Source of the DNA: UBA2421 sp964641895
GTDB lineage: Bacteria; Planctomycetota; Phycisphaerae; Tepidisphaerales; Tepidisphaeraceae
Length of the DNA stretch: 12,265 nt
NCBI GenBank assembly: GCA_964641895.1
Contig: CAZXLA010000113.1
Location: 1-12,265, forward strand
Direction: 5' to 3'
Shown: in pieces, positions 6,400-12,265 of the stretch
Layout: each line of letters opens with the position of its first letter
How positions within the stretch are numbered: position 1 is the first letter of the stretch
Notes under the pieces: generated by a model
Seen by the model: only the letters and a program-made list of their open reading frames with translations
Told to the model about the DNA's origin: nothing
The model's database searches: none
Program-made: the position numbers and the translations under genes

Positions 6400-7668
6400 T
6401 CATCTCACATGCCCGCTGCCGGTCACAATCCACTTGTAAGTCGTCAAATCCGCCGCCCCCATTGGCCCTCTGGCGTGGAGTTTGTCGGTGCTGATGCCGA
6501 TTTCGGCGCCCAGCCCATATTCCCCGCCGTCGGCCAGGCGGGTGCTGGCGTTGACCATCACGCTGGCCGAATCGACCTGATTGACGAACTTCTCGCAGGC
6601 GGCGACGTCGTTTGAGAGGATGCCGTCGGTGTGCCGGCTGCCGTAGGTGTTGATGTGATCGATGGCGGCGTCGATCGAATCAACAATCTTCACGCCGACG
6701 ATGAACGCGAGGTATTCCGTTGACCAGTCGTCGGCAGTTGCAAGTTTGGCACTGGGGTAAAGCTTGCGGGATTCTTCATCGGCGCGAATCTCCACGCCTT
6801 TGGCGCTCATGGCTTCACATACTTTGATCAACAACTTCGCAGCAGCGTTGCGATGAAACAGAAGATGCTCGACCGCGTTGCACACCGCGCCGCCGGGGTA
6901 ACTCGTTTTGGAGTTCATGCACACATCGATCACCTGCTGCTCGATGCCTTCGACGTGTTCATCGATATATAGATGGCAGTTGCCGTCGAAATGCTTCAGA
7001 ACCGGAATCGTCGAATCGCGCACCACGGCTTCGATGAGGCTCTTGCCGCCTCTTGGAATCACCAGATCGATGTGCTGACTTTGTTTGAGCAGGATCGGGA
7101 CTAAGGCGCGATCAACGGTGTTGACCAGTTGAACGCAATCGGCCGGTAAACCGGCCGCGCCGATTGACGATGCGACGATTCTTGCGATCTCGTTATTTGA
7201 ATGAAATGCTTCTTTGCCACCACGTAGAATGACCGCATTGCCGCTTTTGATGCAAAGGGCTGCAGCATCCGAAGTGACGTTGGGGCGGCTTTCGTAGAAA
7301 AACAGCACCACCCCAATCGGCACACGACGGCGTTCGACGCGCAGGCCGCTCGGGCGATTGACCGCTTCGATGGTCTGCCCGACCGGATCAGTTTGCCGAG
7401 CGATCTGCTCGATGCCTGCCGCCATCGACTCGATGCGCTTGTCGTCGAGCTTTAATCGCTCGATCAACGGCCGATCCAACCCACCCGCTTCGGCGGCGGA
7501 GACGTCTTTGGCGTTGGCGGCGAGAAGGTCTGAACGCGCGGCCCGCAGGCCCGCGGCCATCCGGCGAATGGCGTCGGATTTCTGCGCGTCGCGCATCGCC
7601 ACGATCTGCTGCGCCGCACTGCGGGCGCGTTTGCCGATTTCCTGAGCGTAAGGCAGCCAATCCGACAT
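6400..7668 (-). CDS. proA: Gamma-glutamyl phosphate reductase (glutamate-5-semialdehyde dehydrogenase)
   Basis: ProA carries out the second step of proline synthesis from glutamate: NADPH-dependent reduction of gamma-glutamyl phosphate to glutamate-5-semialdehyde in the cytoplasm. The 422-residue length is normal for the family. Recognisable blocks are VPIGVVLFFYESRPNVTSDA (117-136), the GNAVILRGGKEA cofactor region (143-154), VIPRGGKSLI (203-212), the catalytic-cysteine block GGAVCNAVE with Cys263, and HTDGILSND (346-354). The start is ATG 7668, and no strong ribosome site is visible. It follows the cdaR stop by 65 bases on the same strand, so it could be read from the folP-cdaA-cdaR transcript or from its own promoter. 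No proB gene is in the window. Downstream lies a GC-rich structured region rather than a standard terminator. Confidence 0.97.
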   Translation of the reverse strand: MSDWLPYAQEIGKRARSAAQQIVAMRDAQKSDAIRRMAAGLRAARSDLLAANAKDVSAAEAGGLDRPLIERLKLDDKRIESMAAGIEQIARQTDPVGQTIEAVNRPSGLRVERRRVPIGVVLFFYESRPNVTSDAAALCIKSGNAVILRGGKEAFHSNNEIARIVASSIGAAGLPADCVQLVNTVDRALVPILLKQSQHIDLVIPRGGKSLIEAVVRDSTIPVLKHFDGNCHLYIDEHVEGIEQQVIDVCMNSKTSYPGGAVCNAVEHLLFHRNAAAKLLIKVCEAMSAKGVEIRADEESRKLYPSAKLATADDWSTEYLAFIVGVKIVDSIDAAIDHINTYGSRHTDGILSNDVAACEKFVNQVDSASVMVNASTRLADGGEYGLGAEIGISTDKLHARGPMGAADLTTYKWIVTGSGHVR

Positions 7669-7733
7669 AAGCGAGTGATGTTAGCGATTTGCGACCCCCA
7701 GACCATCGGCAAACCAGTTCAACGCCTTGGTGG

Positions 7734-8822
7734 CTAAATGCCGCCTTCACGCCGGGTAACCGACCATTCGACCGTGATCGGATTGCCATCGGGCTCCACG
7801 ACGCGTACGCCCGGGGGCAGTTCAAACACGGGTCGCTTTGGAACGGTTTTGCCGAGTGTAGCGTCGCTCAACTCGCCCGGCGTGAAGTCGAGCCGCGCTT
7901 TCGGACGAAAGCCATCGCCTTGTAGGATCTGGATTTGCTCCTGCGGGCCCGTCACCTTTACGTTGCTGACAAATTCTGGGTTGATCGTGACCTTGTTGTT
8001 GTTTAAGAACGACTGCGGCAATGATGCGAACACGGTGACTGACTTGAGTTCGAACGTCACATCGTCACTGGCCACGTCGAGCGCGGCCGTCGCCGATTTT
8101 GGCCGGACTTCTGCCACCACGCCGAGCGGCGAACGCAGGGAGACGATGATCGGGTCTTTCTTCCCCGGCGCCTTAATCTCAGGCAGCGACGCCAGATCCG
8201 CCTCCACAAACAGCTCGGCATTTTCCTCGGCGGCCTTGATGTCGCGGGCGGGGGCTCGGATGACGGCGTCGGATGGCTCAAACGTGGCGGCGACCTTACC
8301 TTCCAGCGCCTTGGGCACGCGGATCGGCACGGTTCGCTCGGCAAACTCATCGACAAACAGTTCAATGTTCGGCGGAGAAACGCTCTGGATCGCCACGCGT
8401 GATGATCGGAACGGTTCGGTCTGGGTCAGCAGCGGTTTGGCGGGCTGAGATTGCTGGCCGAGCGAGGGCGTGCCTTCGAGGACGATGGGAATTTCGCCCG
8501 ATTCTTCGAGCGTCTTGATCAGCGCATCAACGCGCGCCTGCGCGCCGTTGATCGTAACCGTCAATCGTCGCGAATCATCCTGCAGCGTCACCTTCCGAGC
8601 AGGATCGCCCGATCGCACGGTGATCGCGACCGATTGTGGCTTAACCGCCAGGATCGACCGCGCGGCGTAGAACCAGACGAGAATCGTCAGCGGAACAAGC
8701 CAGACGAGAGTTCGAAAGATCGCCCACAAACCGGCGGGCGCGAACGTTTCGCGCAGCCAAGATCGCAGTGTCGGCCCGGCGTCGGCGAGGTGGTCCTGAA
8801 AATGGAACGGCGGCTGGCTCAT
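7734..8822 (-). CDS. cdaR: CdaR-like YbbR-domain protein, regulator of diadenylate cyclase
   Basis: A 362-residue protein with one membrane helix near residues 36-56 and a large extracytoplasmic portion. The helix position and the downstream cdaA partnership fit CdaR, a YbbR-repeat protein that modulates CdaA. The clearest YbbR-type repeat runs about 145-212 (SVSPPNIELFVDEF..VPIRVPKALEGKV..VIRAPARDIK). Looser repeats flank it at about 64-130 and 245-345, giving roughly three units. The start is ATG 8822, which overlaps the cdaA stop as ATGA and indicates translational coupling. YbbR domains diverge strongly, so the functional name rests on both the repeat pattern and the cdaA neighbour. Confidence 0.82.
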   Translation of the reverse strand: MSQPPFHFQDHLADAGPTLRSWLRETFAPAGLWAIFRTLVWLVPLTILVWFYAARSILAVKPQSVAITVRSGDPARKVTLQDDSRRLTVTINGAQARVDALIKTLEESGEIPIVLEGTPSLGQQSQPAKPLLTQTEPFRSSRVAIQSVSPPNIELFVDEFAERTVPIRVPKALEGKVAATFEPSDAVIRAPARDIKAAEENAELFVEADLASLPEIKAPGKKDPIIVSLRSPLGVVAEVRPKSATAALDVASDDVTFELKSVTVFASLPQSFLNNNKVTINPEFVSNVKVTGPQEQIQILQGDGFRPKARLDFTPGELSDATLGKTVPKRPVFELPPGVRVVEPDGNPITVEWSVTRREGGI

Positions 8823-9688
8823 GCGTTCTGTTCCACGGCCTCCGACTTTGCTTGCGGCGTTGTTGCAGTAGTCTTGCGTCTGCTGTTTGGGTCGTTCTTT
8901 CCCAGGAGTTCGACCAGAAGCCCACGAAGCGCTTCTGGGGTGAGCTTGCGGAAAAGCTGGCCGCGTTCGGCGATGGAGATATCGCCGGTCTCTTCACTCA
9001 CCACCAGAACAACGGCGTCCGATTCCTGGCTCATCCCCACCGCCGCGCGGTGGCGGCTGCCCAGCTCGCGTTCGAGCGTGCCTTCTTCGGCCAGCGGGAA
9101 CTGCACGCCGGCGTAAGCGATGCGGCCGGCGCTGATAATGACGCCCAGATCGTGCAGCGGCGAGTTGGGCCAGAAAATCGTGTTGAGCAGCGGCGCTGAC
9201 ATTTCGGCGCTCAGCCGTGTGCCGCTTTCGGCCAAACCGCCCAAGCCCACCTCCCGCTCGATGGCGATCAACGCGCCGATTTTGCGCTTCGATAGGAAGA
9301 TGGACGCTTCCACCAGTTGTTCGATTTCTTCGCTCACCATCCGCGACCACCCGCGGAAGAGGCTGGTTTCGCCCAGCCGCATCACGGCCCGGCGCAGCTC
9401 GGGTTGGAAGATGACGATGATCGCAAACGCCACGACCGCCACCAACTGCTGATACAACACCTTGATCGCGCCGAATGTGTCCTGCGGGAGGAAGTTGACG
9501 AACAGCCACGAAACCACCAGCAGCAGGGCGATGCCGCGCAGCAACCGCGCCCCGCGCGTGCCGCGCAGAAACCGGTACACCGCGTAAACCACCGAGCCAA
9601 TGAGCAGCCACTGCAAAAGCAGCGCCCACCAGGAGGATTGCTCCAGCAGGTTGCGCAGGTAGGCGAAATCGTTGAAGGTATCGTTCAT
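8819..9688 (-). CDS. cdaA: Membrane diadenylate cyclase CdaA (c-di-AMP synthase) with altered DGA motif
   Basis: CdaA/DacA condenses two ATP into cyclic di-AMP, a second messenger for potassium and osmotic balance and cell-wall state. Three membrane helices lie near residues 20-40, 48-68 and 77-95, followed by FQPELRRAVMRLG and the DisA_N-type cyclase domain (about 110-235). The RHR motif is intact at 212-214 (SRHRAA). The other catalytic motif, normally DGA in PLHDGAVI, reads PLHDLGVI here (D180-L181-G182); the codons are GAT CTG GGC, so the metal-binding Asp remains while Gly-Ala is replaced by Leu-Gly. A C-terminal tail of about 25 polar residues follows. The gene lies 31 bases after folP and overlaps cdaR by 4 bases (ATGA). 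ATG 9688 has no obvious ribosome site. Activity is likely but should not be assumed. Confidence 0.92.
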   Translation of the reverse strand: MNDTFNDFAYLRNLLEQSSWWALLLQWLLIGSVVYAVYRFLRGTRGARLLRGIALLLVVSWLFVNFLPQDTFGAIKVLYQQLVAVVAFAIIVIFQPELRRAVMRLGETSLFRGWSRMVSEEIEQLVEASIFLSKRKIGALIAIEREVGLGGLAESGTRLSAEMSAPLLNTIFWPNSPLHDLGVIISAGRIAYAGVQFPLAEEGTLERELGSRHRAAVGMSQESDAVVLVVSEETGDISIAERGQLFRKLTPEALRGLLVELLGKNDPNSRRKTTATTPQAKSEAVEQNA

Positions 9689-9719
9689 GACCGATTGATT
9701 GCGTCGACTCTTGTCGAAT

Positions 9720-10568
9720 CTATGCGTTGCGCGCCCGGATTGCCATGGTCATGTCAACCACCTGCCGCATGGGTTTGACATCATGGACACGCACGACGTC
9801 GGCGGCGTTGGCGATGGCCCAGCAAATAGTGGCCGCGGTGCCAAATTGCCGGGCGGTCGGATCGGTTTCGCCGGTGATGCGACCGATAAATCCTTTGCGA
9901 CTCGTTCCAACCAATATCGGCTGACCGGCGGCGGTTAGTTCGCTCAGACGGCGCAACAATTCGAGATTGTGCGCGTCGGTCTTCCCAAAACCGATCCCCG
10001 GGTCGATCAGAATACGATGCCGCTCAATGCCGGCGGCGACGGCGGCCACGACGCGGTCTTCTAAAAACTGCCGCACTTCTGCCACAACTTCGCCGTATTG
10101 CGGGTTGTCCTGCATGGTGGCCGGCGTGCCCAGCATGTGCATCAGGCACACGCCCACCCCACGCCGCGCGACCAATGGCAGCATCGCGGGATCGTCTCGG
10201 CCAGCGGAAATGTCGTTGGCCAGCGTCACACCGTGGTCGAACGCCATTTCCGCGACGGCGGCGCGGGTGGTATCGATGCTGAGAACGGCCTGCGACGCTT
10301 CACGCGCCACCGCGTGCAGCACGGGTTCCAGCCGGCGAATCTGCTCGCCGTCGGGCACCGGCTGCGAACCGGGCCGGGTGGATTCGGCGCCGATATCGAT
10401 CAAATCAGCGCCGTCGGCCACCATCTGCCCCACCTGCCGGGCGGCGGCGGCGGGGTCGATGAACAGTCCCCCGTCGCTGAAACTATCCGGGGTAACATTC
10501 ACAACGCCCATAACCAGCGGCCGGCGTGGAAATACTTTCAGCCACAACTCGAAGTCCGAAACAGTCAA
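9720..10568 (-). CDS. folP: Dihydropteroate synthase
   Basis: FolP joins para-aminobenzoate to dihydropterin pyrophosphate to make dihydropteroate in folate synthesis; it is the sulfonamide target. The family blocks appear in order: VNVTPDSFSDGG (23-34), DIGAESTRPGS (58-68), SIDTTRAAV (97-105), NDISAG, LMHMLGTPATMQ, LIDPGIGFGKT, VGTSRKGFIG and the final RVHDV. The length of 282 residues is normal. The first codon used here is TTG at 10568. No ATG or GTG occurs in frame between the upstream stop near 10656 and it, and the next ATG (residue 20) would cut into the first strand, so the start is uncertain. It is the first gene of the folP-cdaA-cdaR row, with a promoter candidate 38 bases upstream. 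Confidence 0.95.
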   Translation of the reverse strand: MTVSDFELWLKVFPRRPLVMGVVNVTPDSFSDGGLFIDPAAAARQVGQMVADGADLIDIGAESTRPGSQPVPDGEQIRRLEPVLHAVAREASQAVLSIDTTRAAVAEMAFDHGVTLANDISAGRDDPAMLPLVARRGVGVCLMHMLGTPATMQDNPQYGEVVAEVRQFLEDRVVAAVAAGIERHRILIDPGIGFGKTDAHNLELLRRLSELTAAGQPILVGTSRKGFIGRITGETDPTARQFGTAATICWAIANAADVVRVHDVKPMRQVVDMTMAIRARNA

Positions 10569-10605
10569 TGATCGCCGTGCAACTTTCCAGTTAGGTTGAT
10601 CTGAA

Positions 10606-10633
10606 AGTATACGTCTGTTGGATGAGTCGTCGA
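10606..10633 (-). promoter_or_regulatory. Candidate promoter for folP-cdaA-cdaR
   Basis: On the minus strand, TCGACG (10628-10633, 4/6) and TATACT (10606-10611, 5/6) are 16 bases apart. The -10 box is 37 bases before the folP TTG. It lies inside the short divergent gap and overlaps the 5' end of the longer reading of the small plus-strand ORF. Confidence 0.35.
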
Positions 10634-10657
10634 GTGAAGCGTCGAGATGGAGCCACT

Positions 10658-10891
10658 ATGCAATTTTCAATTAATGCAACCAGGTGGTTGATGTTTCCAG
10701 TGCTTGTAACCACCATCGTCGGCGGCCTGTGGGTGGCGGCTACGCACGAAGCCGGCCGGGAAAGGCTGGCTCGCGCGGCGAATGAACTCGCGCAGCCGGC
10801 GGATGTTGAGAAGCGCGCCGAGACGTATCACGATCCGGTGTACATGGTCGTGGACGACGGCAGCCCGGCACTGCGGGATGGACCGACTTAG
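10658..10891 (+). CDS. Small single-pass membrane protein, unknown function
   Basis: A 77-residue ORF from ATG 10658, chosen because GGAG (10649-10652) lies 5 bases upstream. An in-frame ATG at 10622 has no such site and would add 12 basic residues. The protein has one hydrophobic helix at about residues 11-28 (LMFPVLVTTIVGGLWVAA), then a charged, probably exposed tail rich in Arg, Glu and Asp with HDPVYMVVDDGSPALRDG near the end. It resembles no family I recognise. It is divergent from folP and followed by a palindromic repeat. The good ribosome site plus helix argue for a real gene, but there is no homology evidence. Confidence 0.45.
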   Translation: MQFSINATRWLMFPVLVTTIVGGLWVAATHEAGRERLARAANELAQPADVEKRAETYHDPVYMVVDDGSPALRDGPT

Positions 10892-10933
10892 CAGCGCAAA
10901 AGCGGTATCGGACCAAAATCCAGACTGTCTAAA

Positions 10934-11004
10934 TGAACCGCAGATCGCGCAGATAACGCAGATCAAATTTTGGTTGAACAATTATCTGCGCTATCTGCAG
11001 TTGA
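10934..11004. repeat. CGCAGAT-type palindromic repeat
   Basis: Arms of 21 bases (10936-10956 and 10982-11002) are complementary at 19 positions across a 25-base spacer. The left arm region carries CGCAGAT three times at a 9-base period. The right arm carries ATCTGCG and ATCTGCA. From memory, intergenic repeats of the form CGCAGAT..ATCTGCG occur dispersed in planctomycete and verrucomicrobial genomes; this has not been searched. It lies between the convergent small ORF and the GNAT gene and could act as a transcription end, though no T run follows. Confidence 0.7.
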
Positions 11005-11040
11005 CTCATTCTAGTAATCCAAGCCTCGCGGGGACACCCA

Positions 11041-11490
11041 TCAGTCCAGCACGTTTTTCTCGAATACAATAAGGTTGTCGGCGTGCGTGGAATCCCAGCG
11101 GATGCCGCAGATGTCGTAGCCGGTCGCGACGCCGAAGTGCAGAAATTCGCGCTGGTGGTTCAGGCATTCGCAGCGGATGAACTCGTAGCCGTGATCTTTT
11201 GCCCAAGCCTGCTGCGCTTCCTGCAATTGCCGCCCGACCCCGTGCCGGCGCACCTCGGGCTTGACCGCGCCCAGCCAGTGATAAAACATTGAAGGCTTAA
11301 GCTCGAAGCCGATCCAAAAACCCACGGGCTGATCATCCATGCGCGCCAGCAGCGTCAGCACATTATGCCGGCCCTGAAAGCGGCGTTTGAAGTAATCTAT
11401 TTCGCGCTTGGGCCGGAAAATAGTGTTGTACAACTCGACGGCGTGCGCGAGTTGACGATCATCGGCGATTACAATTTCTGCTTGAGCCAC
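11041..11490 (-). CDS. GNAT-family N-acetyltransferase
   Basis: A 149-residue single-domain GNAT protein, predicted to transfer an acyl group from acetyl-CoA to an unknown amine. The CoA-binding motif A is clear: strand LGAVKPEV followed by RRHGVGRQL (R81-R82-x-G84-x-G86), which cradles the pyrophosphate, then a helix (QEAQQAWAKDHGY). The start is GTG 11490, with GGAGG (11502-11506) 11 bases upstream, slightly far. That GGAGG is half of a CCTCC-A-GGAGG palindrome. The C-terminal part (GVATGYDICGIRWD..NLIVFEKNVL) fits the usual final GNAT strands. It lies downstream of the toxin-antitoxin-like pair on the same strand, but a weak terminator separates them. Confidence 0.85.
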   Translation of the reverse strand: MAQAEIVIADDRQLAHAVELYNTIFRPKREIDYFKRRFQGRHNVLTLLARMDDQPVGFWIGFELKPSMFYHWLGAVKPEVRRHGVGRQLQEAQQAWAKDHGYEFIRCECLNHQREFLHFGVATGYDICGIRWDSTHADNLIVFEKNVLD

Positions 11491-11537
11491 GGCGGATTAA
11501 GCCTCCAGGAGGTGTCGCGATGATACAGTAATTCACT

Positions 11538-11561
11538 AAAAAATCAGGGGAATTTTCTGAT
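11538..11561 (-). terminator. Weak intrinsic terminator after the DUF5615 gene
   Basis: On the minus strand, ATCAG (11557-11561) pairs with CTGAT (11543-11547), followed by six T. Flanking A and T bases extend the stem. An alternative stem, GATCTT with AAGATC, overlaps the stop region. Confidence 0.4.
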
Positions 11562-11577
11562 CTTTTGCTTCTTAAGA

Positions 11578-11931
11578 TCAGAACGGAATGAAGCGGAACT
11601 GATTCATCATGCTCTGGGGCGTTTCGGATTGAGCAAGCATAAACAGGTCGTCGACGATCTGTGGCGCGCTTGCCGGGCGAGTCACGGCGATGATGCCCGA
11701 CATTGTAATGCCCGAGACGATGCGCCGTTTAGCAAAGCCGAGCATCGATCTCAGGTCGCGCGTCGCAAGCACAAATCCATGCTCGGCAGCATAGTCGAGC
11801 AGTTCCGGGTCGGGCCGCGATCGAAGGCCCGCTTGATGAGCCGTAACGGATTGAATGACGCTTGAATAACGCCTCCGAAACAACGCAATCGAATGGCCGT
11901 GAAAATCTTCGTCGAACAGGATGGAGATCAT
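11578..11931 (-). CDS. DUF5615 PIN-like protein, putative toxin
   Basis: A 117-residue protein resembling the DUF5615 (COG4634-type) PIN-like family, predicted RNases often paired with a DUF433 antitoxin. The N-terminal strand with acidic residues is ISILFDEDFHGHS (D7, E8, D9). The central SRPDPELLDYAAEHGFVLATRDLRSM carries D41, D46 and D59, matching the family pattern of acidic residues before and after the alpha-beta turn (usually ..TxDxDF). Here the final motif is TRDLRSM rather than the usual TRDxDF. It starts at ATG 11931, overlapping the upstream DUF433 stop as ATGA, so the two are translated together. Nuclease or toxic activity is inferred from family and pairing only. Confidence 0.8.
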   Translation of the reverse strand: MISILFDEDFHGHSIALFRRRYSSVIQSVTAHQAGLRSRPDPELLDYAAEHGFVLATRDLRSMLGFAKRRIVSGITMSGIIAVTRPASAPQIVDDLFMLAQSETPQSMMNQFRFIPF

Positions 11932-12265
11932 TTAAGCAATCCGCGTTCGCGCGCACCGGCCAGCAGGCGATTGCGCCAATCCTGGTAGTCGGGGTTGCTC
12001 TCGTGCTCGCGGCGCGTCTCTTGGGCGTGCGCTTCCTCTTCGCGAAGGTAGGCGTCGACCTCATCTCGATTTTCGAGGTAGTAGGTGATGGCGCCGTAAA
12101 CGTCGCGAAGTCGCAGCGAAGGATAATTTGCGGCAATCTGCTCGGCCGTGTGACCTTCAAGAAATCCATAAACAATGAGATCGAGCGAAATGCGTGTTCC
12201 ACCGACCCTCATGACTCCAGCGGCGTCGATCGATATTGGAGCAGAAAGTGAAGCGATTGCCGGCG
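11928..12265 (-). CDS. DUF433 antitoxin-like protein, 5' end beyond window
   Basis: A small DUF433 (COG2442-type) protein, a predicted helix-turn-helix antitoxin partner of DUF5615 toxins. The hallmark is RVGGTRISLDLIVYGFLEGHTAEQIAANYPSLRLRDVYGAITYYLENRDEVDAYL. An ATG at 12212 would give 94 residues. However, the family normally has about 15-20 residues before RVGGTR, often ending in D.dGv, and the reading frame stays open upstream as APISIDAAGV to the window edge without any ATG, GTG or TTG. So the true start is very probably just outside, and this entry is partial. The C-terminal third is charged and helical (EEEAHAQETRREHE), consistent with a toxin-binding tail. It overlaps the DUF5615 gene by 4 bases. 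Confidence 0.82.
   Translation of the reverse strand, partial: PAIASLSAPISIDAAGVMRVGGTRISLDLIVYGFLEGHTAEQIAANYPSLRLRDVYGAITYYLENRDEVDAYLREEEAHAQETRREHESNPDYQDWRNRLLAGARERGLLK

Noticed and set aside
7738..8448. 236-codon plus-strand ORF opposite cdaR
   Set aside because: Low-complexity Ser/Thr-rich antisense translation of a well-supported gene; no ribosome site.
8451..9116. 221-codon plus-strand ORF across the cdaA-cdaR junction
   Set aside because: Antisense to two overlapping, clearly recognised genes; Arg-rich shadow composition.
10098..10571. 157-codon plus-strand ORF opposite folP
   Set aside because: Antisense shadow of folP, Gly- and His-rich with no domain.
10939..11000. Possible CRISPR-like array from the repeated CGCAGAT units
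   Set aside because: The units are 9 bases apart with no spacers, and the two sides are inverted, so this is a palindrome, not an array.
11502..11512. CCTCC-A-GGAGG as an operator
   Set aside because: It is most simply the GNAT ribosome site plus its complement; too short to claim a regulator site.

Overview
The window looks like chromosomal DNA from a member of the Planctomycetota, most likely a Phycisphaerae-like lineage. This is an inference from gene content, not a database match. The pointers are a secreted haem peroxidase carrying dockerin-type repeats and a VPEP (PEP-CTERM) sorting tail, a DUF2617-type protein, a folP-cdaA-cdaR gene order, a flagellar fliM, and palindromic intergenic repeats of a kind common in this phylum. 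The DNA is moderately GC-rich. Apart from the first gene and one small ORF, every gene lies on the minus strand.

Left part (1-3910). A plus-strand gene encodes an animal-type haem peroxidase with signal peptide, catalytic domain, four calcium-loop (dockerin-like) repeats and a PEP-CTERM tail. It converges on a minus-strand CYTH-domain phosphatase/cyclase-like gene, and a long imperfect palindrome (2229-2340) lies between them. Next comes a DUF2617-like gene with a clear sigma-70-type promoter about 220 bases upstream and a perfect 15-bp stem terminator downstream.

Centre (3910-6400). A CPBP (CAAX/Abi) membrane protease gene overlaps the end of fliM by 4 bases (GTGA). Its best start is a GTG behind a GGAGG box, and a flagellar sigma-28-like promoter candidate lies upstream. 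The gap between fliM and proA holds the remnant of a class-III (glutamate-1-semialdehyde-like) aminotransferase gene with a frameshift and a large internal deletion. It also holds a GC-rich inverted-repeat zone that includes a strong G-quadruplex motif.

Right-centre (6400-10568). Four minus-strand genes read folP (dihydropteroate synthase), cdaA (membrane diadenylate cyclase, c-di-AMP synthesis), cdaR (YbbR-domain regulator of CdaA, ATGA overlap with cdaA) and proA (gamma-glutamyl phosphate reductase). The CdaA-like protein has DLG where the family normally has DGA, although its RHR motif is intact.

Right end (10569-12265). There is a small single-pass membrane ORF, a CGCAGAT-type palindromic repeat, a GNAT acetyltransferase gene, and a DUF433/DUF5615 toxin-antitoxin-like pair with an ATGA overlap. 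The antitoxin-like gene very probably starts beyond the right edge of the window.

No tRNA, rRNA, CRISPR array or transposase was seen. I found no convincing wholly new multi-gene system. The most unusual items are the altered CdaA motif, the collapsed aminotransferase gene, and the structured intergenic elements.
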